A stretch of 64,000 bases of DNA from Epiperipatus broadwayi (Eukaryota; Onychophora; Udeonychophora; Euonychophora; Peripatidae), in assembly GCA_028023455.1 (NCBI GenBank), contig JAQFVV010006475.1:248001-312000 (forward strand). Direction: 5' to 3'. Shown piece by piece: positions 1 to 12,002 of this stretch; the first letter of the stretch is position 1; the number at the start of each line of letters is the position of its first letter. The notes beneath the pieces are model-generated. The model was not told the DNA's origin and ran no database searches. It saw only the letters and a program-made list of their open reading frames with translations. The translations under genes and the position numbers were made by a program.

Positions 1-739
1 ACATGCAGGATCACATTATATGCCGCACACACCCTTTTTGCCTATGAAAGGGATAGTAAGACGGAAAATGCCCTCCCTGTGAAGTTTTTTTTTATTGTTC
101 TTGCCAGACAGATGTAGCATTCCTGTCTGGTTGAGTCAATGTCTTCTCTAATCATGCTGTTCAAATTACATTCCTGACAGTATGGTATTTTGTTCTGTCG
201 TATTCATGTTGCATTGAATACATCGATGTATCAGATGGATTGACGTCGGTTTGAATGCGAACTTTTGGCCTAAGGTTAAATAAGGGATAGAATATTTTCT
301 TTTCAAAGGCAATCTATGTAGTTTATTTATACTCACCACTTTTAAAAAAATATTCTTAAATTCATCTGTGAGGATGGTTTAAAATTTTAAAATAATAATT
401 TAAATTAAAAGTTAATATTCTAATGTAAAATAATAAATGTTATTCCCCAAATTTTAAATATTATATATGTGCGTTAATAAATGTTTGTGTATTAATTACT
501 GGCAGTGACTTTTATTTTTTTTATATTTAAGAAACAAATTAAACAAAGTTATATTTATTATCTCTGTATCTCCTGTGAGCTAGTGGCAAGGGCTGATGGT
601 CTTAATAAATAAAGTTGGATCTTTGTTAGAGCATATCTGCCTACTCTGTAAATTTTTTAGGTTCAAGTAGTCTAGTGGTGCTCTGCAGTGCAGATACGGT
701 AAGACTGCTAGCTTCATTCTTCTCCCAGATCATTATAAT
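1..739 (+). repeat. LTR-like direct repeat, copy 1 (cut by window edge)
   Basis: This segment is repeated at 2,612-3,360 in the same orientation with only scattered substitutions and small indels; both copies stop matching after a shared 'cataat'-type end. Near its 3' end is AATAAATAAAG, a possible polyadenylation signal, about 120 bp before the end, followed by a tRNA-like stretch. A direct repeat of this size with a polyadenylation signal near the end looks like an LTR, but no gag or pol is visible between the copies, so it may equally be two copies of another interspersed repeat. Its 5' end lies outside the window. Confidence 0.6.
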
Positions 740-2611
740 TGGCCTCCCAATGTGAGCCGATGTTTAATAAACCACAAGTACCCTGATAATATTAAAAATA
801 AATTAAGCCAGTATATTTTTTCTGAAATGTGTAAATATTTCTTGTATTAACATAAAGTTATAGTGGGAATTTTGTGTAAAATGTACTGCCAGTGAGAAAA
901 TTGCACATATATAAAAATGAATGTGAGGAATAAAATGTAATAATTAATATAAATCATAATTTTTTTTTTTTTAAAAAAGTCTTATTTAAAATCCAACTGT
1001 TTAACTTGCCTAAGTAATAGTTAAAAGTAGAAGAAAAGAAACTTGGAAGGGAGGGGGCAGAAATTTAGCTGGTAGAAAGGAGTCAACCATTTTTTTAATC
1101 ATTATATTTGTGTGTAATTAATAACCAAAGTTTTGTCTTTTTGAAATTTTCGGTAATATATAATCAATTTGTGTAATGTAATTACTAACACTAAATAAAT
1201 TCTTTTTTTTTTTATGTTTTGTTTTTTGAGAAAGTTTACTGATATGTAATGGTATATGCCATTACATTAATTCAAAATTAGAATAAAAACAGTTTTAAGT
1301 TCGTAAATAAAAAAAAAAACTAAACGCTAAAATTAAAGAATTGTTCAATGTACATATATATATATTCGCACAGATGCAAAACTTTAAAAATTATTGTCTT
1401 TTTTAAAAAAAAAATATTTGAATGTACTTTTTTATAAAAAAGTACAAGATCTAAAGATAAAATATTTTTGTAAATGGAAATGATGTGTTTATTAATTAAA
1501 TGAAACGCAAACTAGCCATTGGGGCTCTTATATAAAAAAACTCAGATAAAGATATAGATAAGAGAATAAAAAAAAATTAGAATGTCCAATAGAAGCAGTA
1601 ACCAATTGCTCAGACCTTAATGGAAATTATTGGAATAGGAAACTATGTTCAATGAATCCGGAGGAGTACTATAAAAGAAAAAAATATTCAAATTAAAACA
1701 GTTCCAACTTGATTCTGTGAGAAGGGCAATAAGATGCACTTGTTGCTCTCTCTCACTTATTTCAAATGAAATGACTGTAATACCAGGATTGAACCAGCTA
1801 AGGCCACCTCCAGAACAACAGACTGGTCTTTCAAATAGAGACATCGTGGGAATTGACACCAGGAACCGGGATTCTTCTACTGTAAGACATGAACTGTAAA
1901 ATCTAAAAGTAATTAAGAACTTTCGTTAAGATTGGACAAGCTTTTAATATTCAGCTAACCTAAATTTTAAAATGAAATTTTATCTGACTTAAGTTTCCAA
2001 ATTAATTATTGTTTAATTTTTATACATGTGACTTTGCTAAAAATCATTTCCATTTTTCTTTTTCTTTTTATTAATATTTATTGTATAAATTATTTAAATG
2101 CATTAAATTTAAGTTGGGTATAGACACTTGCATAGATTTGTTAACATTTTAATTATGTTTTATTTTCATATTTGATTAAAATATCTAGACATTCGGTAAA
2201 GAATGATACCTTATGTTGAGTATCTAAAATGTATTTATTCGGATGTCTTTTAGGTTATTGGTGTCAATGCGGCATCTTATGATGAATGTCATTGGGTTTC
2301 TTGTAAATTTCCTTCTGCAATTCCATCAATGACTTTATATTTTGATCGTTTATGTTTATCTTGAAATGTTTTTAACCATATAATCTATGTAGCTGATCTG
2401 TACTCAACATTAAAAAACAAACTATTATAAAATTAATCTGTGTGAAATTATATAAATGTTAAAATTAAGACGGGCATGAATGGCTATATAGATTTATAAA
2501 GTTATATTAATTAATTAAGGGAGGGTTAATCATAGGTTATCTGTTTCGTGGTTGGATTGGGTCAATGGATTGGATATATTGGTGTAATTAGTAAATGTAG
2601 TATGAGGTCCG
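740..2611. other. AT-rich spacer between the direct repeats, no gene seen
   Basis: The stretch is low-complexity AT-rich DNA with many homopolymer A and T runs and a short TA run near 1,355. About 1,660-1,910 is distinctly less AT-rich and open in two overlapping short frames (80 codons minus, 60 codons plus). No protein family is recognisable there, and both frames are probably chance. Confidence 0.5.
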
Positions 2612-3360
2612 CCATGTGCAAGATCGCATTATAAGCCGCACACCACCTTTTTGCCTATGGAAGGGATAGTAAGATGGAAAATGCAGTCTCTTCCTATGGA
2701 GTTTTTTTATTGTTCTTCTTGCCAGACAGATGTAGCATTCCTGTCTGGATGAGAGTCAATGTCTTCTCTAACCATGCTGTTCAGATGTACATTTCTGATA
2801 GTATGGTATTTTGTGCTGTCGAATTCATTTGACATTGAATACATCGATATATCAGATGGATTGACATCGGTTTGACTGCGAACTTTTGGTCTAAGGTTAA
2901 ATAAGGGCTATAATATTTTTTTTGAAATGCAATCTATGTAGTTTATTCATACTCGACACTCTTAAAAAAATATTCTTAAATTCATCTGTCAGGATGGTTT
3001 AAAATTTTAAAATAATAATTTAAATTAAAAGTTAATATTCAAATGTAAAATAATAAATGTTATTCCTCAAATTTTAAATATTATATATGTGTGTTAATAA
3101 ATGTTTGTGTATTAATTACTGGCAGTGGTTTTTATTTTTTTTATATTTAAGAAACAAATTAAACAAAGTTATATATTATTATCTCTGTGTCTCCACTGGG
3201 CTAGTGGCAAGGGCTGATGGTCTTAATAAATAAAGTTGGATCTTTGTCAGCATGTATCTGCCTACTCTATAAATTTTCTAGGTTCAAGTAGCCTAGTGGT
3301 GCTCTGTAGTGCAGATACGGTAAGACTGCTAGCTTCGATCTTCTCCCAGACCATCATAAT
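2612..3360 (+). repeat. LTR-like direct repeat, copy 2
   Basis: This is the complete partner of the repeat at the window start (about 749 bp). It carries the same internal landmarks: a pyrimidine-flanked 'gccagacagatgtagc' block, the AATAAATAAAG signal near 3,225 and the tRNA-like tail at 3,281-3,350. Divergence from copy 1 is low (a few percent by eye), so the two are of similar, moderate age. LTR pair or two dispersed copies cannot be decided without the left end of copy 1. Confidence 0.65.
3281..3350 (+). other. tRNA-like segment with A-box and B-box resemblance
   Basis: TAGCCTAGTGGT (3,289-3,300) resembles the pol III A box (TRGCNNAGYNGG). GCTTCGATCTT (3,332-3,342) resembles the B box (GGTTCGANTCC) at the roughly 40-base spacing found in tRNA genes. 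The same segment ends the other repeat copy at 660-730, where the B box is worse. It is too degenerate to be called a tRNA gene. It could be the tRNA-derived part of a SINE or a chance match. Confidence 0.3.
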
Positions 3361-3891
3361 ACTTTTACATAGTAACAAAGTAATTGGTTTGGTATTGCTA
3401 GATATTTAATAAGTAATTAGCAGATAATCATAATTATTTTGTTAATTATATGCAATAGTTATTTTGGATAAAAATCTTATATCTAAGCTACTTTGATAGT
3501 CTATAATGTATAAATGTATTAATTATTTAGAATTGACAAAAGCAATTATAATTTGATGCTTGCATATTCTTTTAAACAATTATTTATTGGATGAATGTTA
3601 TAGTGATTTAATATTTAGTTATATAGATATCATCTTATTGTATTATAAAATATGATAATAAAAAAGCATATAGTGAAACTGGTATTTGAATCCCATTAAA
3701 TAGAATGATTTATTTTGATTAAATTCAAATTTCATCGATATAGGTTGTCATTTAATTTTAAATGCTAAGCTTTGATAATAACATTTGATTATAATACTAT
3801 TGATTATTAATAATGTTAGACATATTAGAGTAATTATAATTTAAAGCTAATAATAAGAAAAATGTAAACTTTCCAATTAATCAAGTAATAT
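3361..3891. other. AT-rich spacer, nothing recognised
   Basis: No open frame of note and no repeat shared with the rest of the window was seen. Confidence 0.5.
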
Positions 3892-4823
3892 GTCTAAATG
3901 CACTAAAATGCAAGTATTGGTGAAGCTAATTACAGATAATAAGATTAATAACTGAGTACTTTCAAGAAGTTTTATCTTTTCATAATTGTAGTTAGCGAGT
4001 TGAATGGAAAATGTGTGTGTAATGAATATTTAAATTTATGCAAAGTAGGTTAGAGAGTCCCCTTTTTGGAGAGAAAAGCATGTTTTCTTCTGGTTTATAG
4101 CATGGGTATTATCAACTATAAGCCGTGCTTCTTTAATTTTATGTTCAAAGTCATGGTACCGTATACAAGCAATGATGGCAGATGTTTCAAATATATGACT
4201 GGTGGACCTTTAGGGTTCTAAAAAGATGGAATTATATTTGGATTTGTTCAGAGCTGTTTTGTACATGTAACAGCAGAAGACAATTTGAATATATGACTGA
4301 TGGAACTTTGGTGTTCCAAGAAGATGGAATTATATTTAAGTTGTCTTCTGCCACCTGAACAAAAGAGTTCTAAACAAACCCGAATACAATTTTATTTCCT
4401 TGGAACACCAAAGGTTCACTGCCCATATATTCAAACTATCTTCTGCCACTTGTATGAAGTTGCTCTAAACAAACCTGAATATGATTTTATCTTTTTGGAA
4501 CACTAATTGTCCACCAGCCATATATTTGAACCGTCTTCTGCCATCTTTGCTTGTATTGACTGCCATGATTTTAAAGTAAAGTTAAAGAAATATGACTTAT
4601 AGCTAAAAACACCCATGATATAAACTGAAAGCATGCTTTTCTCTTCAAAAAGTGGATTCTCTAACTCACTTTGCATTAATTTAAATATCTATCGCACACA
4701 TTTTTTATTGTGCTCCTTCAACTCACTGATTATGAGAAGATAAAACTTCTCAAAAGTGCTCAGTCATTAATCTTATTATCTATAATTAGCTTCACCAATA
4801 CCTGTGTTTTTGCACATTTTGAC
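3892..4823. repeat. Fold-back element, ~450-bp inverted arms
   Basis: The left arm (3,892 to about 4,338) is repeated in inverted orientation at about 4,385-4,823 with good but imperfect identity. Termini read TGTCTAAATG on the left and TGTCAAAATG on the right strand. Each arm itself contains about two degenerate copies of a ~110-bp unit with 'aatatatgactgrtggaac' and a 'cagaagac' motif, so the transcript would form a long, multi-branched hairpin. No transposase is encoded. The short open frame at 4,300-4,506 is a by-product of the repeats. This is probably a non-autonomous DNA element. I could not define a target duplication. Confidence 0.75.
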
Positions 4824-5105
4824 AATTTTAAGTTAAGTAAGTTGGCATTATTGGCTTGAAAGACAATTCAGTGTGATTTGTTAATAGTATTTATATAAAT
4901 GTCAAATAAGAATCTTATTTATGTAATGTCATTATGACTGGATATTGTAAATTTTAAGATTATTTAAAGGGTTGATCTTTATTTTGTATTATAAATTGGC
5001 AAAATGGTAAGAACTAGATTAATTGACCTTGTGTATTGTAGTTTAATATTGAGGTATTTTATTTGTATTACAATTTTATGTTATAAATTTATAGAATTTT
5101 AAAAG
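4824..5105. other. AT-rich spacer
   Basis: Nothing recognisable lies between the fold-back element and the next inverted-repeat element. Confidence 0.5.
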
Positions 5106-6560
5106 AAATTTTGGTTGTCTTTTGATAGCCAGTCACAGTCACGTGATGGCATTGTTTATGTATTAAAATACATAAAAATGTCATTTCCATGGCCTACATT
5201 TATGGCTAAGAAAACAGTTGTGTTTATCCTAGCAATTTCTAGGCCGCTTGATGGCATTGCACAGAAACATTATGTCCTATTTTGTGCTTTGTGACATTTT
5301 ATGCGAATTCACACAATTCACTGGTTGCTACTGTATCATCTGCTGGTGGTTGGAATTCAAGTGGCCACAACTTTTGATATCTCCATGGCAGAGCAATTTC
5401 ATTTGCACTTAAGTCACGCACTCTGACTCACTAAGAATTGTCACACCGTCTGTCTCCACCCTTCCCTACACAAGTTGGAATTTGCAAAACATTGGGAAAG
5501 AGTAGGGCCAAACATGATTCGGATGAGCTCATGCTAAAATTCATGCTTTCATGATAAATTATATGAGACAAATAAAATGGCACACAAATTGTGCCACTTA
5601 ACGATTTAGTCAGACTCCTGCAACCGAAGATATTCAATTCCTAATAATAAAATATTAAAGACATAGTAGGAAAAAAAATCCAAAAATGTAATTAATAGTA
5701 AGGGCAAAATAAAAATTGCGTAATACAAATCACTGTATAGTTTAAAAAAAATGTCCCTGTATTTTAAATCTGAAAAAAAGAGTTATACGAAACATGTAAA
5801 AGTGAATTTTTTATGTTCTTGTAATTTTATTGTGGTTGTGTGTTGAAAGGATCAAAAAATGTAATTAATAAGACTTGTTTTTTTGTTTTTCAAAATCACA
5901 AAATAGACATTGCGTAATAGAAATAAAGGCAAAAAAAAAAAGAAATCGCCGTCTTTAAAAAAAACAACAACTGAAAGTTGAAAAAGGTCAAAAGTTTTTA
6001 TCTTACTTCAATGTTTGTGCGATGGGGGGGGGGGGTTTGAGAAATACTTTGTCTTCACTGAGACAAAAGGTAGAGACAGAAATTATTAAAAATTGGTCTT
6101 AAAAATAAAAGTTGTAGTATACAAATAAAGCCAAAAAAAAAAAAAAAAATTGCCTTATACACAAAAATCAAGTGGCCGTGTTTTTAAACCAAAAAAAGAA
6201 ACTTGAAAAAATCAAAAGGTTTGATGTTATTTTAATTTTTGGGGAGGTGGGGGTGGGTGTGGATTGACAAATACTTTGTAAAAGTTAGAGACAAGTTATT
6301 TTTTGTTTTTATTTTTGAATAAAGGTAATAATAATTGATTTAAAAAATAAAAGTTAAAGCAAAAAAAAAATCACCGTATAGGCAAAAAAACAAAAACCTA
6401 AAAATAAAATATTAAAGACGGAGTAGACAAAATTAAAGGGATCAAAAAAAGTTGCTGTATTTTTAAAAATCTTGGCTCGGTAAAGTTATATTTCATTGGT
6501 TTTACACATAAACAATGCTGTCAAGCGGCCGTAACTGGCTATCAAAAGACAACCAAATTT
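5106..6560. mobile_element. Non-autonomous DNA transposon-like element with ~50-bp TIRs
   Basis: The ends are inverted: AAATTTTGGTTGTCTTTTGA at the left and the complement of the same motif at 6,541-6,560, with similarity running on for about 50 bp (shared ATAGCCAGT...GGC...GCATTGTTTATG). The left part is moderately complex; 5,640-6,450 is about four degenerate units of roughly 230 bp, each with poly-A runs, 'attgcgtaatac'-like and 'aaagttgaaaaa'-like motifs. A 12-G run lies at 6,024-6,035, with further G-rich stretches near 6,240. No transposase frame is present. Confidence 0.6.
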
Positions 6561-7430
6561 TTTTTATATATTATATTAAGGAAAGGTTAATATATATATC
6601 TAAAATGTCTTTTATCATCATTAAGTCTTTCATTCCATTATAATTGATTGATTTAATATGGGCTTATTACTATTTTGGAAATATTATTGCTTTGTTAGTA
6701 TTGTCTTTATTTTCATTTTATTAGCATTATTTTCATTTTATTCAGTTACCATTAGCGATCAACTATTGGATTATATTTTACTTATTTACAATTCATGTTT
6801 TAAATTTGCAGATTATACTTAAGTTTTCATTTCTTATTTTTATTATTTTCATTACAAATAGCTTCTAAATTCATAGGGCATATTAAGTTCATTATTTTTA
6901 TACATTCATGACACCTTTTATTCAATATTAGGTAGAGTTTAACATTTATGATTGGTTTATATCATTATAAACAGTATGAATTAATGAAAAATACTAAAAT
7001 TTATTTTCCTGATTCTTTGTTATATTTATTCTGTTACAAATGGTTTGTCCAACAGAAACATTTTATTATTTATAAGACAGCATTGTTCTGTTATTGTTGT
7101 ATTTATTTCCAATCTGTTACAAATGCTGATTAATGGATGGGCTACAGTTTTATTGTTACAAATGACGCCACAATTTATGGGGCATTATTAAACCAGGATC
7201 ATTTTTTCATGGTTCATTTTTATTCTGTTACAGTATATATATTTAAATTGGATCTCAAGGGATTGTAAAAGATCTAGAAAGAGACTATTGATAGAATTAG
7301 ATTTATTGATGTGATGGATTAAACTTGAAGAGACTTTCTTCCTGCCATGCATCAATATCAATGGGAAATGATATATATATATATATATAAATGAAAGAAT
7401 TGTAAATATGTAAAAAGGTAACATTTATCA
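6561..7430. other. AT-rich spacer with degenerate short repeats
   Basis: The motif 'tgttacaaatg' recurs at about 7,030, 7,107 and 7,156, with a related copy near 7,227, suggesting an old ~75-bp tandem array. A short TA run sits near 7,372-7,389. The open frames here are short and carry no recognisable family. Confidence 0.4.
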
Positions 7431-8340
7431 CATGATCATTATTTCCTTTAATGGTGTCACCCAGTGTAAGCCTTAATAATCAATGGATGCAAGAAAGTTT
7501 GTGCTTAAAATCTCTTATCTAATGTCTGCTCATCCAATATCTCCAGACTAGTTTCTAGCTTGTGGTTTTCACCACCAATTAGCCTTAGATCTGAGAGTAC
7601 TGTACTTAGATCTTAGGATCTAATATAACTCTCCAGAAGCCATTTTTATCTATTTAATTACCTTAAAGTCATGAGTTCAAAATGAAAGAACAGTAATGTT
7701 TTCAATCCAAGATCATTCATCTGTATAGTCATATAGACCTGAACCCAGTTCAGCATCTATACCTTTTGGTGCTTACCACAATTACCAACCTTATTGCATT
7801 CATTGATTACTAAAGGCTTGCACTGGGTGGCACTACTATATAGATAGTTTACTATTGTTTTAACAGCCTGTGTACACATAGGAAATGGTGATCATGTGAT
7901 GTTTTAGGGGTTTCATATCAATCCTGTTTATAGAATAATGGTGACAGGTTTTTAATAAAACCAAAAACATCAAAATATATAGATACTGAACTAGGTTCAG
8001 CTTTGTATGATTATACAAGTGAATGAGCCTGGTTCAAAAACATTATTGTGTTTTCATCTTTGACTCATAGCTTTATAATTAATTACAAAGATAAAATGTG
8101 GCTGCTGAAGGATTGCATTAGATTCTAAGATCTAAATGATGTCCTCTCAAATACTATGATCTAGATACAGTGCTGTTAGATTCAAGGCTTTTCACTGATG
8201 AAAGCCACAAGCTATCAACTAGTCTGGAGATATTGGATGAGGGGGCATTAGATAGAGAACTTTATGCACAAACCTTGCATTCATTGTTTACTAAGGCTTG
8301 CACTATGGAGAGTTTGCTACTGTTTTAAAAGTGTCACATT
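7431..8340. repeat. F2 repeat, copy a: head-to-head inverted pair
   Basis: A unit in minus orientation (about 7,431-7,810) is followed by the same unit in plus orientation (about 7,815-8,340). Shared landmarks with the copies at 19.8 and 42.7 kb are ATCACATGATC, AATCAATGGATGC, TCATCCAATATC and the hammerhead-like block. The boundary motif GGCTTGCACT recurs at 7,815 and 8,295, giving a unit of about 480 bp. The hammerhead-like core is damaged in both arms: the plus arm keeps CTGATGA (8,195-8,201) but lost GAAAC; the minus arm (7,534-7,590) keeps GAAACTAGTC but lost CTGATGA. Confidence 0.8.
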
Positions 8341-8689
8341 ATTAGATTTGTAAAATGTTTTAGTTATGTTAGGTAGATGACAGTGTGGTCTCCAGTAATT
8401 TGTACTAACTTATCCCTAATCTTAATTTCATCTACTTTAATTACAACAAAAGGTAAATGAAGTTAAATTTCTGAATAGCATGCAGTTCCTTAAATTCTTG
8501 AATGAAGTTCATTTAGTCATTTTTTTACATGCAAAAAAAGAAACAATCATGGCTTTAGGATTATTTTTTATCACAGACTATAAGCTGCTATATTGAAATT
8601 ATCTTATGTGAAAATTACCATATTATATGAACAGAAATCACTTTTTTATGAATTTTATAATGCTAATAATATGACCTTTAGTCACATTT
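8341..8689. other. AT-rich spacer
   Basis: No feature was recognised between the F2 repeat and the decayed reverse transcriptase that follows. Confidence 0.4.
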
Positions 8690-9480
8690 AATATTCTATC
8701 ATAGCAATATTTTCAAAAACAACCACATCATCTGCAACATCTAAATAATTTAAATAATTTCCATTTACTTAATTTACTCTCCTAGCTTCCATTTCAATCC
8801 ACAAATTCTTCATAAACAGTTTTGAGATGTAAAATCATTTTATCATACAAAGTTTTTAATGTTAATCTTCTTCGAATCATTGCTGTTATGCTTTGGTAAG
8901 TGTTTTTCAGAATATGACAATATACTGGGTCTATATTTTAATGATGTAAACTTTAATTACTATGGAAATTCCTAGAGAATCAAATGCTTTTTTATAATCT
9001 ACAATCTCAAACTATAATAGCACCTCATATTTATTGTTTTCTTCTTCTGTAATTTCTCTCAATATTTGAATGTGATCTGTGCTTGTTCTTTTGATTGATT
9101 AAAATTCAAAATTCACTATAAAATGAATAATAATTATCTTGTTAAAGATTTTGTTTAGAATTGATAAAAGATGATAGGTCTGTAATTACTAATATCTTCC
9201 TATCAGCTTTTTTAAATATCAATATAATTACTGCATTCTTTCAATAAGCTTGTACACTTTATTTCTTAGACATTTTACGTATAATTTTGCCAACAACTTT
9301 TCTATTTCTTCAATTGCTTCGTTTAAAATGTCAACAATATTTTCATCATTTATCTTGACTGATTGTTTTTCTGAGCATATGATCTACATACTGAAAATCT
9401 TGATTCTATTTCAGAAGATATTTATCTTACATCTCGTTGATGTATTTTAGTACATCAAGCTTATTTTAGTTATTAGATCT
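8690..9480 (-). pseudogene. RTE-like LINE reverse transcriptase fragment, decayed
   Basis: On the minus strand, blocks typical of RTE-type reverse transcriptases appear in order across several frames. They are an 'ILIFKKADRK' finger block (near 9,215), a QILREITEE-like block with 'VDYKKAFDS' (motif A region, near 8,985), 'DPVYCHILKNTY' (near 8,920), and 'LNYLDVADDVVVF' (motif C, here ADD, near 8,720). Frameshifts and stops interrupt all of them. It would have been the RNA-templated polymerase of a LINE, and neither the endonuclease nor the 3' end is visible nearby. The family resembles the fragments at 22.6 kb and 45.7-48.5 kb. The plus-strand open frame at 9,250-9,450 is a shadow. Confidence 0.7.
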
Positions 9481-10309
9481 TACTAAGCAAACTTCATTAA
9501 TTTCATCATCACATTTTTAATTGGATGGACGGTTTAGAGTTGGAGTGTGGAGTGGATTGAAGCCTGTCTATTAAAGTATGAAAATTGGCTATCTTAATAT
9601 ATATCTGAGCACTTATTGCATATATGTGTAGAGATGATAATCTGGACCAACTGATGATTGCTGGTTTAGCATGAAATACGTATATTGGTGATTATTTATC
9701 TTTTTGACATATATGTGTTCAAGTGTATCAGTAATATGGGATGGAGTAGTGAATGATGGGTAGTGTGAAAGTCTGTGCTCATATACCCTATATATTGAAT
9801 GATTTATATATTATGATCAATTTTGATGCCAATTTATTGATACCCCAATGACATATTTTCCTCAAATATAATTACAAAAGAATAGTGAAATAATCAATAA
9901 GAAATAAAATATATAATACAGATATTTATTTATGTAAAATGTAATTATAACAAAATAATAAATTTATTTACGATGTATATTTTTATCTTTCAAAAACCAA
10001 ACGATGTATATTTTTATATAGTTAAATTACTAAATTGTGAATTATATGTACTTATTTTATTCACTTTGTTAGTTATCATATTTGTTTTCTTTATTAATGG
10101 TTATTATGAGATGTTTTTTTTTACTTATTTTATTCAGTTCTGTATAAATATTCATAATAAGTAAATTGATTTTTTTTTGTAATTATATGTGTACACATAG
10201 TTATCTTTAATATATATCATATATAATTTTTATTAATTATTCTATAATTACATTTATACTAATAAATACATTAGCTATATATTATAATTTAAATTTCTAT
10301 TGATTATGA
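9481..10309. other. AT-rich spacer, nothing recognised
   Basis: The short plus-strand frame at 9,973-10,164 is very rich in F, I, Y and V codons from AT-rich DNA and shows no family signature. Confidence 0.4.
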
Positions 10310-10434
10310 GATGAGGTGCAATGTGGCTTCTCCTTTTTCTGAGTCAGAAATCTCTCAGCTATCATGCCCAGGGAAACCTGATAGCCACTTTATCTTTCCC
10401 TTCCATTCCCCACTCAAGGATTTTCCCTTATTCA

Positions 10435-10683
10435 TTATCTTGCTCCATCCCAGTTCCACAACATAATCTTTGTTAACTCCATGGCCTTTATATCTAAATC
10501 CCCTTTAGCTTTTCCCAAACCTAATATAAACACCAAGAACCCACCTTCTATATAATCACTTTGTTTACATTTATTTTCACACAACTTCATTATTTGTGCC
10601 CTTTCTACATGCAAGAATTCAATTAATAGATGCTTAATATTTTCAATGCCTTCCTTATACAACTTGCAGACTAACATCCACAT
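10435..10683 (-). pseudogene. LINE-A copy 1 C-terminal Cys/His region
   Basis: The open frame contains CKLYKEGIENIKHLLIE, a decayed version of the C-x-x-C...H-L-L-x-x-C motif found after the thumb of many LINE polymerases. In copy 2 it reads CKLCEEGIENIRHLLIQC, so this copy has lost the second and last cysteine. The motif is thought to bind nucleic acid. The frame is followed by a short tail and the 3' UTR. Confidence 0.65.
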
Positions 10684-11389
10684 TTTTCCATTTATGTGTA
10701 TATTTCCTTGTTGCTAAAGATCCTGTTTGAGCCTTAAACAGTAAACTACTTTCCTTGCTATTATCATAAATTAACTCACACCTCAATATTCTGTCTATTT
10801 CTATATATATTTAAACTTTTTTTATCTTCATATTAGTTCTCCATCTTTCCAACTCCCTATTCGTTATTAATGCATCTATTCTTCTATCTCATTCCTTGTA
10901 ACTATTACACTCAACAATTTTCTTAATACAATCATCCGATCTTTTGTATAAGTATAGACAAATTCTTTATCCAAATCTTCTGCATACCATACCACTTTCT
11001 CACTGATCTTGTTGACTACCCTTTGCTCATAACTCAGTTAAATGCTATTTTGGCTATTCTCTTATTATCCATAAACTGCAATCTACTGAATATTTTTATT
11101 TTGCTTTTTGCATCTCTCGTATAAAAACTCTCATAAAAACTTGACATCCCATTTCTCCTTGAATTGCCTCTTTTTCCATTTACACATCTGCATCTAATGC
11201 ATTTCTTCATACTTCTCTTTGTACTTTTTCTAAGTAATCTGATACTCCTTTACTTACACATAGCATGTCATTACAATATGTTAACTCTGCTACCACCATT
11301 CCCTTCCCATACAATTCTAGCTACATTATATTTATTGTATGAAAACACTGTTAATTTCTTTATCACTTCCTTTCTTTTCTTTGCTTCAT

Positions 11390-11899
11390 TTATATTATTC
11401 CCCTCCATTCATCCAAGCAATTTCTCTGATTACTTAAGATGATTCCCAAATAGTTATACTTATTCACCATGCTTAACTTTACATCCCCCAATAAAAATTC
11501 TTTGTCTTCTCTTTCCCCAGTATTAATCATCATTACTTTTGATTTTTCTTCATTAAATTTAATCCCCATCTCTTTACCCATCCTTGCACTTGTCATCAGC
11601 ATAACTTCCATTTCTTTCTTTCTTTCTGTACACAAAAAGACATCATCTGTAAATAAAAGATGTGATAATACATATATTTTCTTGCCATCTATTAATGGTA
11701 TCTCTAACTCTTTTCCTAGTTTTTCTATTACTCTCTCCATTTCTCTCAAATACAACAAAAACAAAATAGATAATGTAGGGCATCCTTGCCTTAGTCTCAG
11801 CTTATTTTTAACTTTAACTGATTCTATAATCCCTAGTTGATATGTGTAGTAATTATTTTCATACAATCTTTTAATAAAATCCACTAAAGTTCCATCCAT
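11390..11899 (-). pseudogene. LINE-A reverse transcriptase domain fragment (169 codons open)
   Basis: The longest intact piece of LINE-A coding sequence. It contains RQGCP (residues 37-41, the RT motif before the active-site sheet) and FTDD at residues 83-86, the position of the catalytic YADD box. KSKVMMINTG and NYLGIILS follow, as expected for palm and thumb of a non-LTR reverse transcriptase. Tyr-to-Phe and Ala-to-Thr in the catalytic box leave both aspartates. The frame is open at its N-terminus only because the copy starts inside the domain (Met at 11,899 is internal) and ends at a stop in the thumb. The opposite-strand frame at 11,469-11,840 is a shadow. It was part of a polyprotein that copies RNA at a nicked target site. 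Confidence 0.85.
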
Positions 11900-12002
11900 T
11901 CCAAATTTACTAAACTTACCTATAATTATTTCTATTTATTCATCATATGCCTTCTCTATATCTATAAAAACCATATATAACTATCTGTATTTCTACTCAT
12001 AT

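Larger units (their letters stand above)
10310..11997 (-). mobile_element. LINE-A copy 1, 5'-truncated 3' end
   Basis: This is the minus-strand 3' part of a LINE. From the 5' side (high coordinates) it runs from the middle of the reverse transcriptase through the thumb to a C-terminal Cys/His region and 3' UTR. It matches copies at 12.0-12.7, 12.7-13.1 plus 19.4, and 40.5-45.3 kb. The 3' terminus lies at a GATG-rich run near 10,310; the 5' break is at about 11,997, exactly where the 3' end of copy 2 begins. Neither target duplication is clear. Confidence 0.8.

Noticed and set aside
1617-1899. Overlapping open frames of 80 and 60 codons as a possible host exon
   Set aside because: No domain, no splice-site pair with coding support, and the frames lie on opposite strands over the same DNA.
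3281-3350. A functional tRNA gene
   Set aside because: The B box is poor, the acceptor ends do not pair, and the same segment is part of a larger dispersed repeat.
11469-11840. 123-codon plus-strand open frame
   Set aside because: It is the exact antisense of the LINE-A reverse transcriptase fragment and has the F/S/L-rich composition of a shadow frame.
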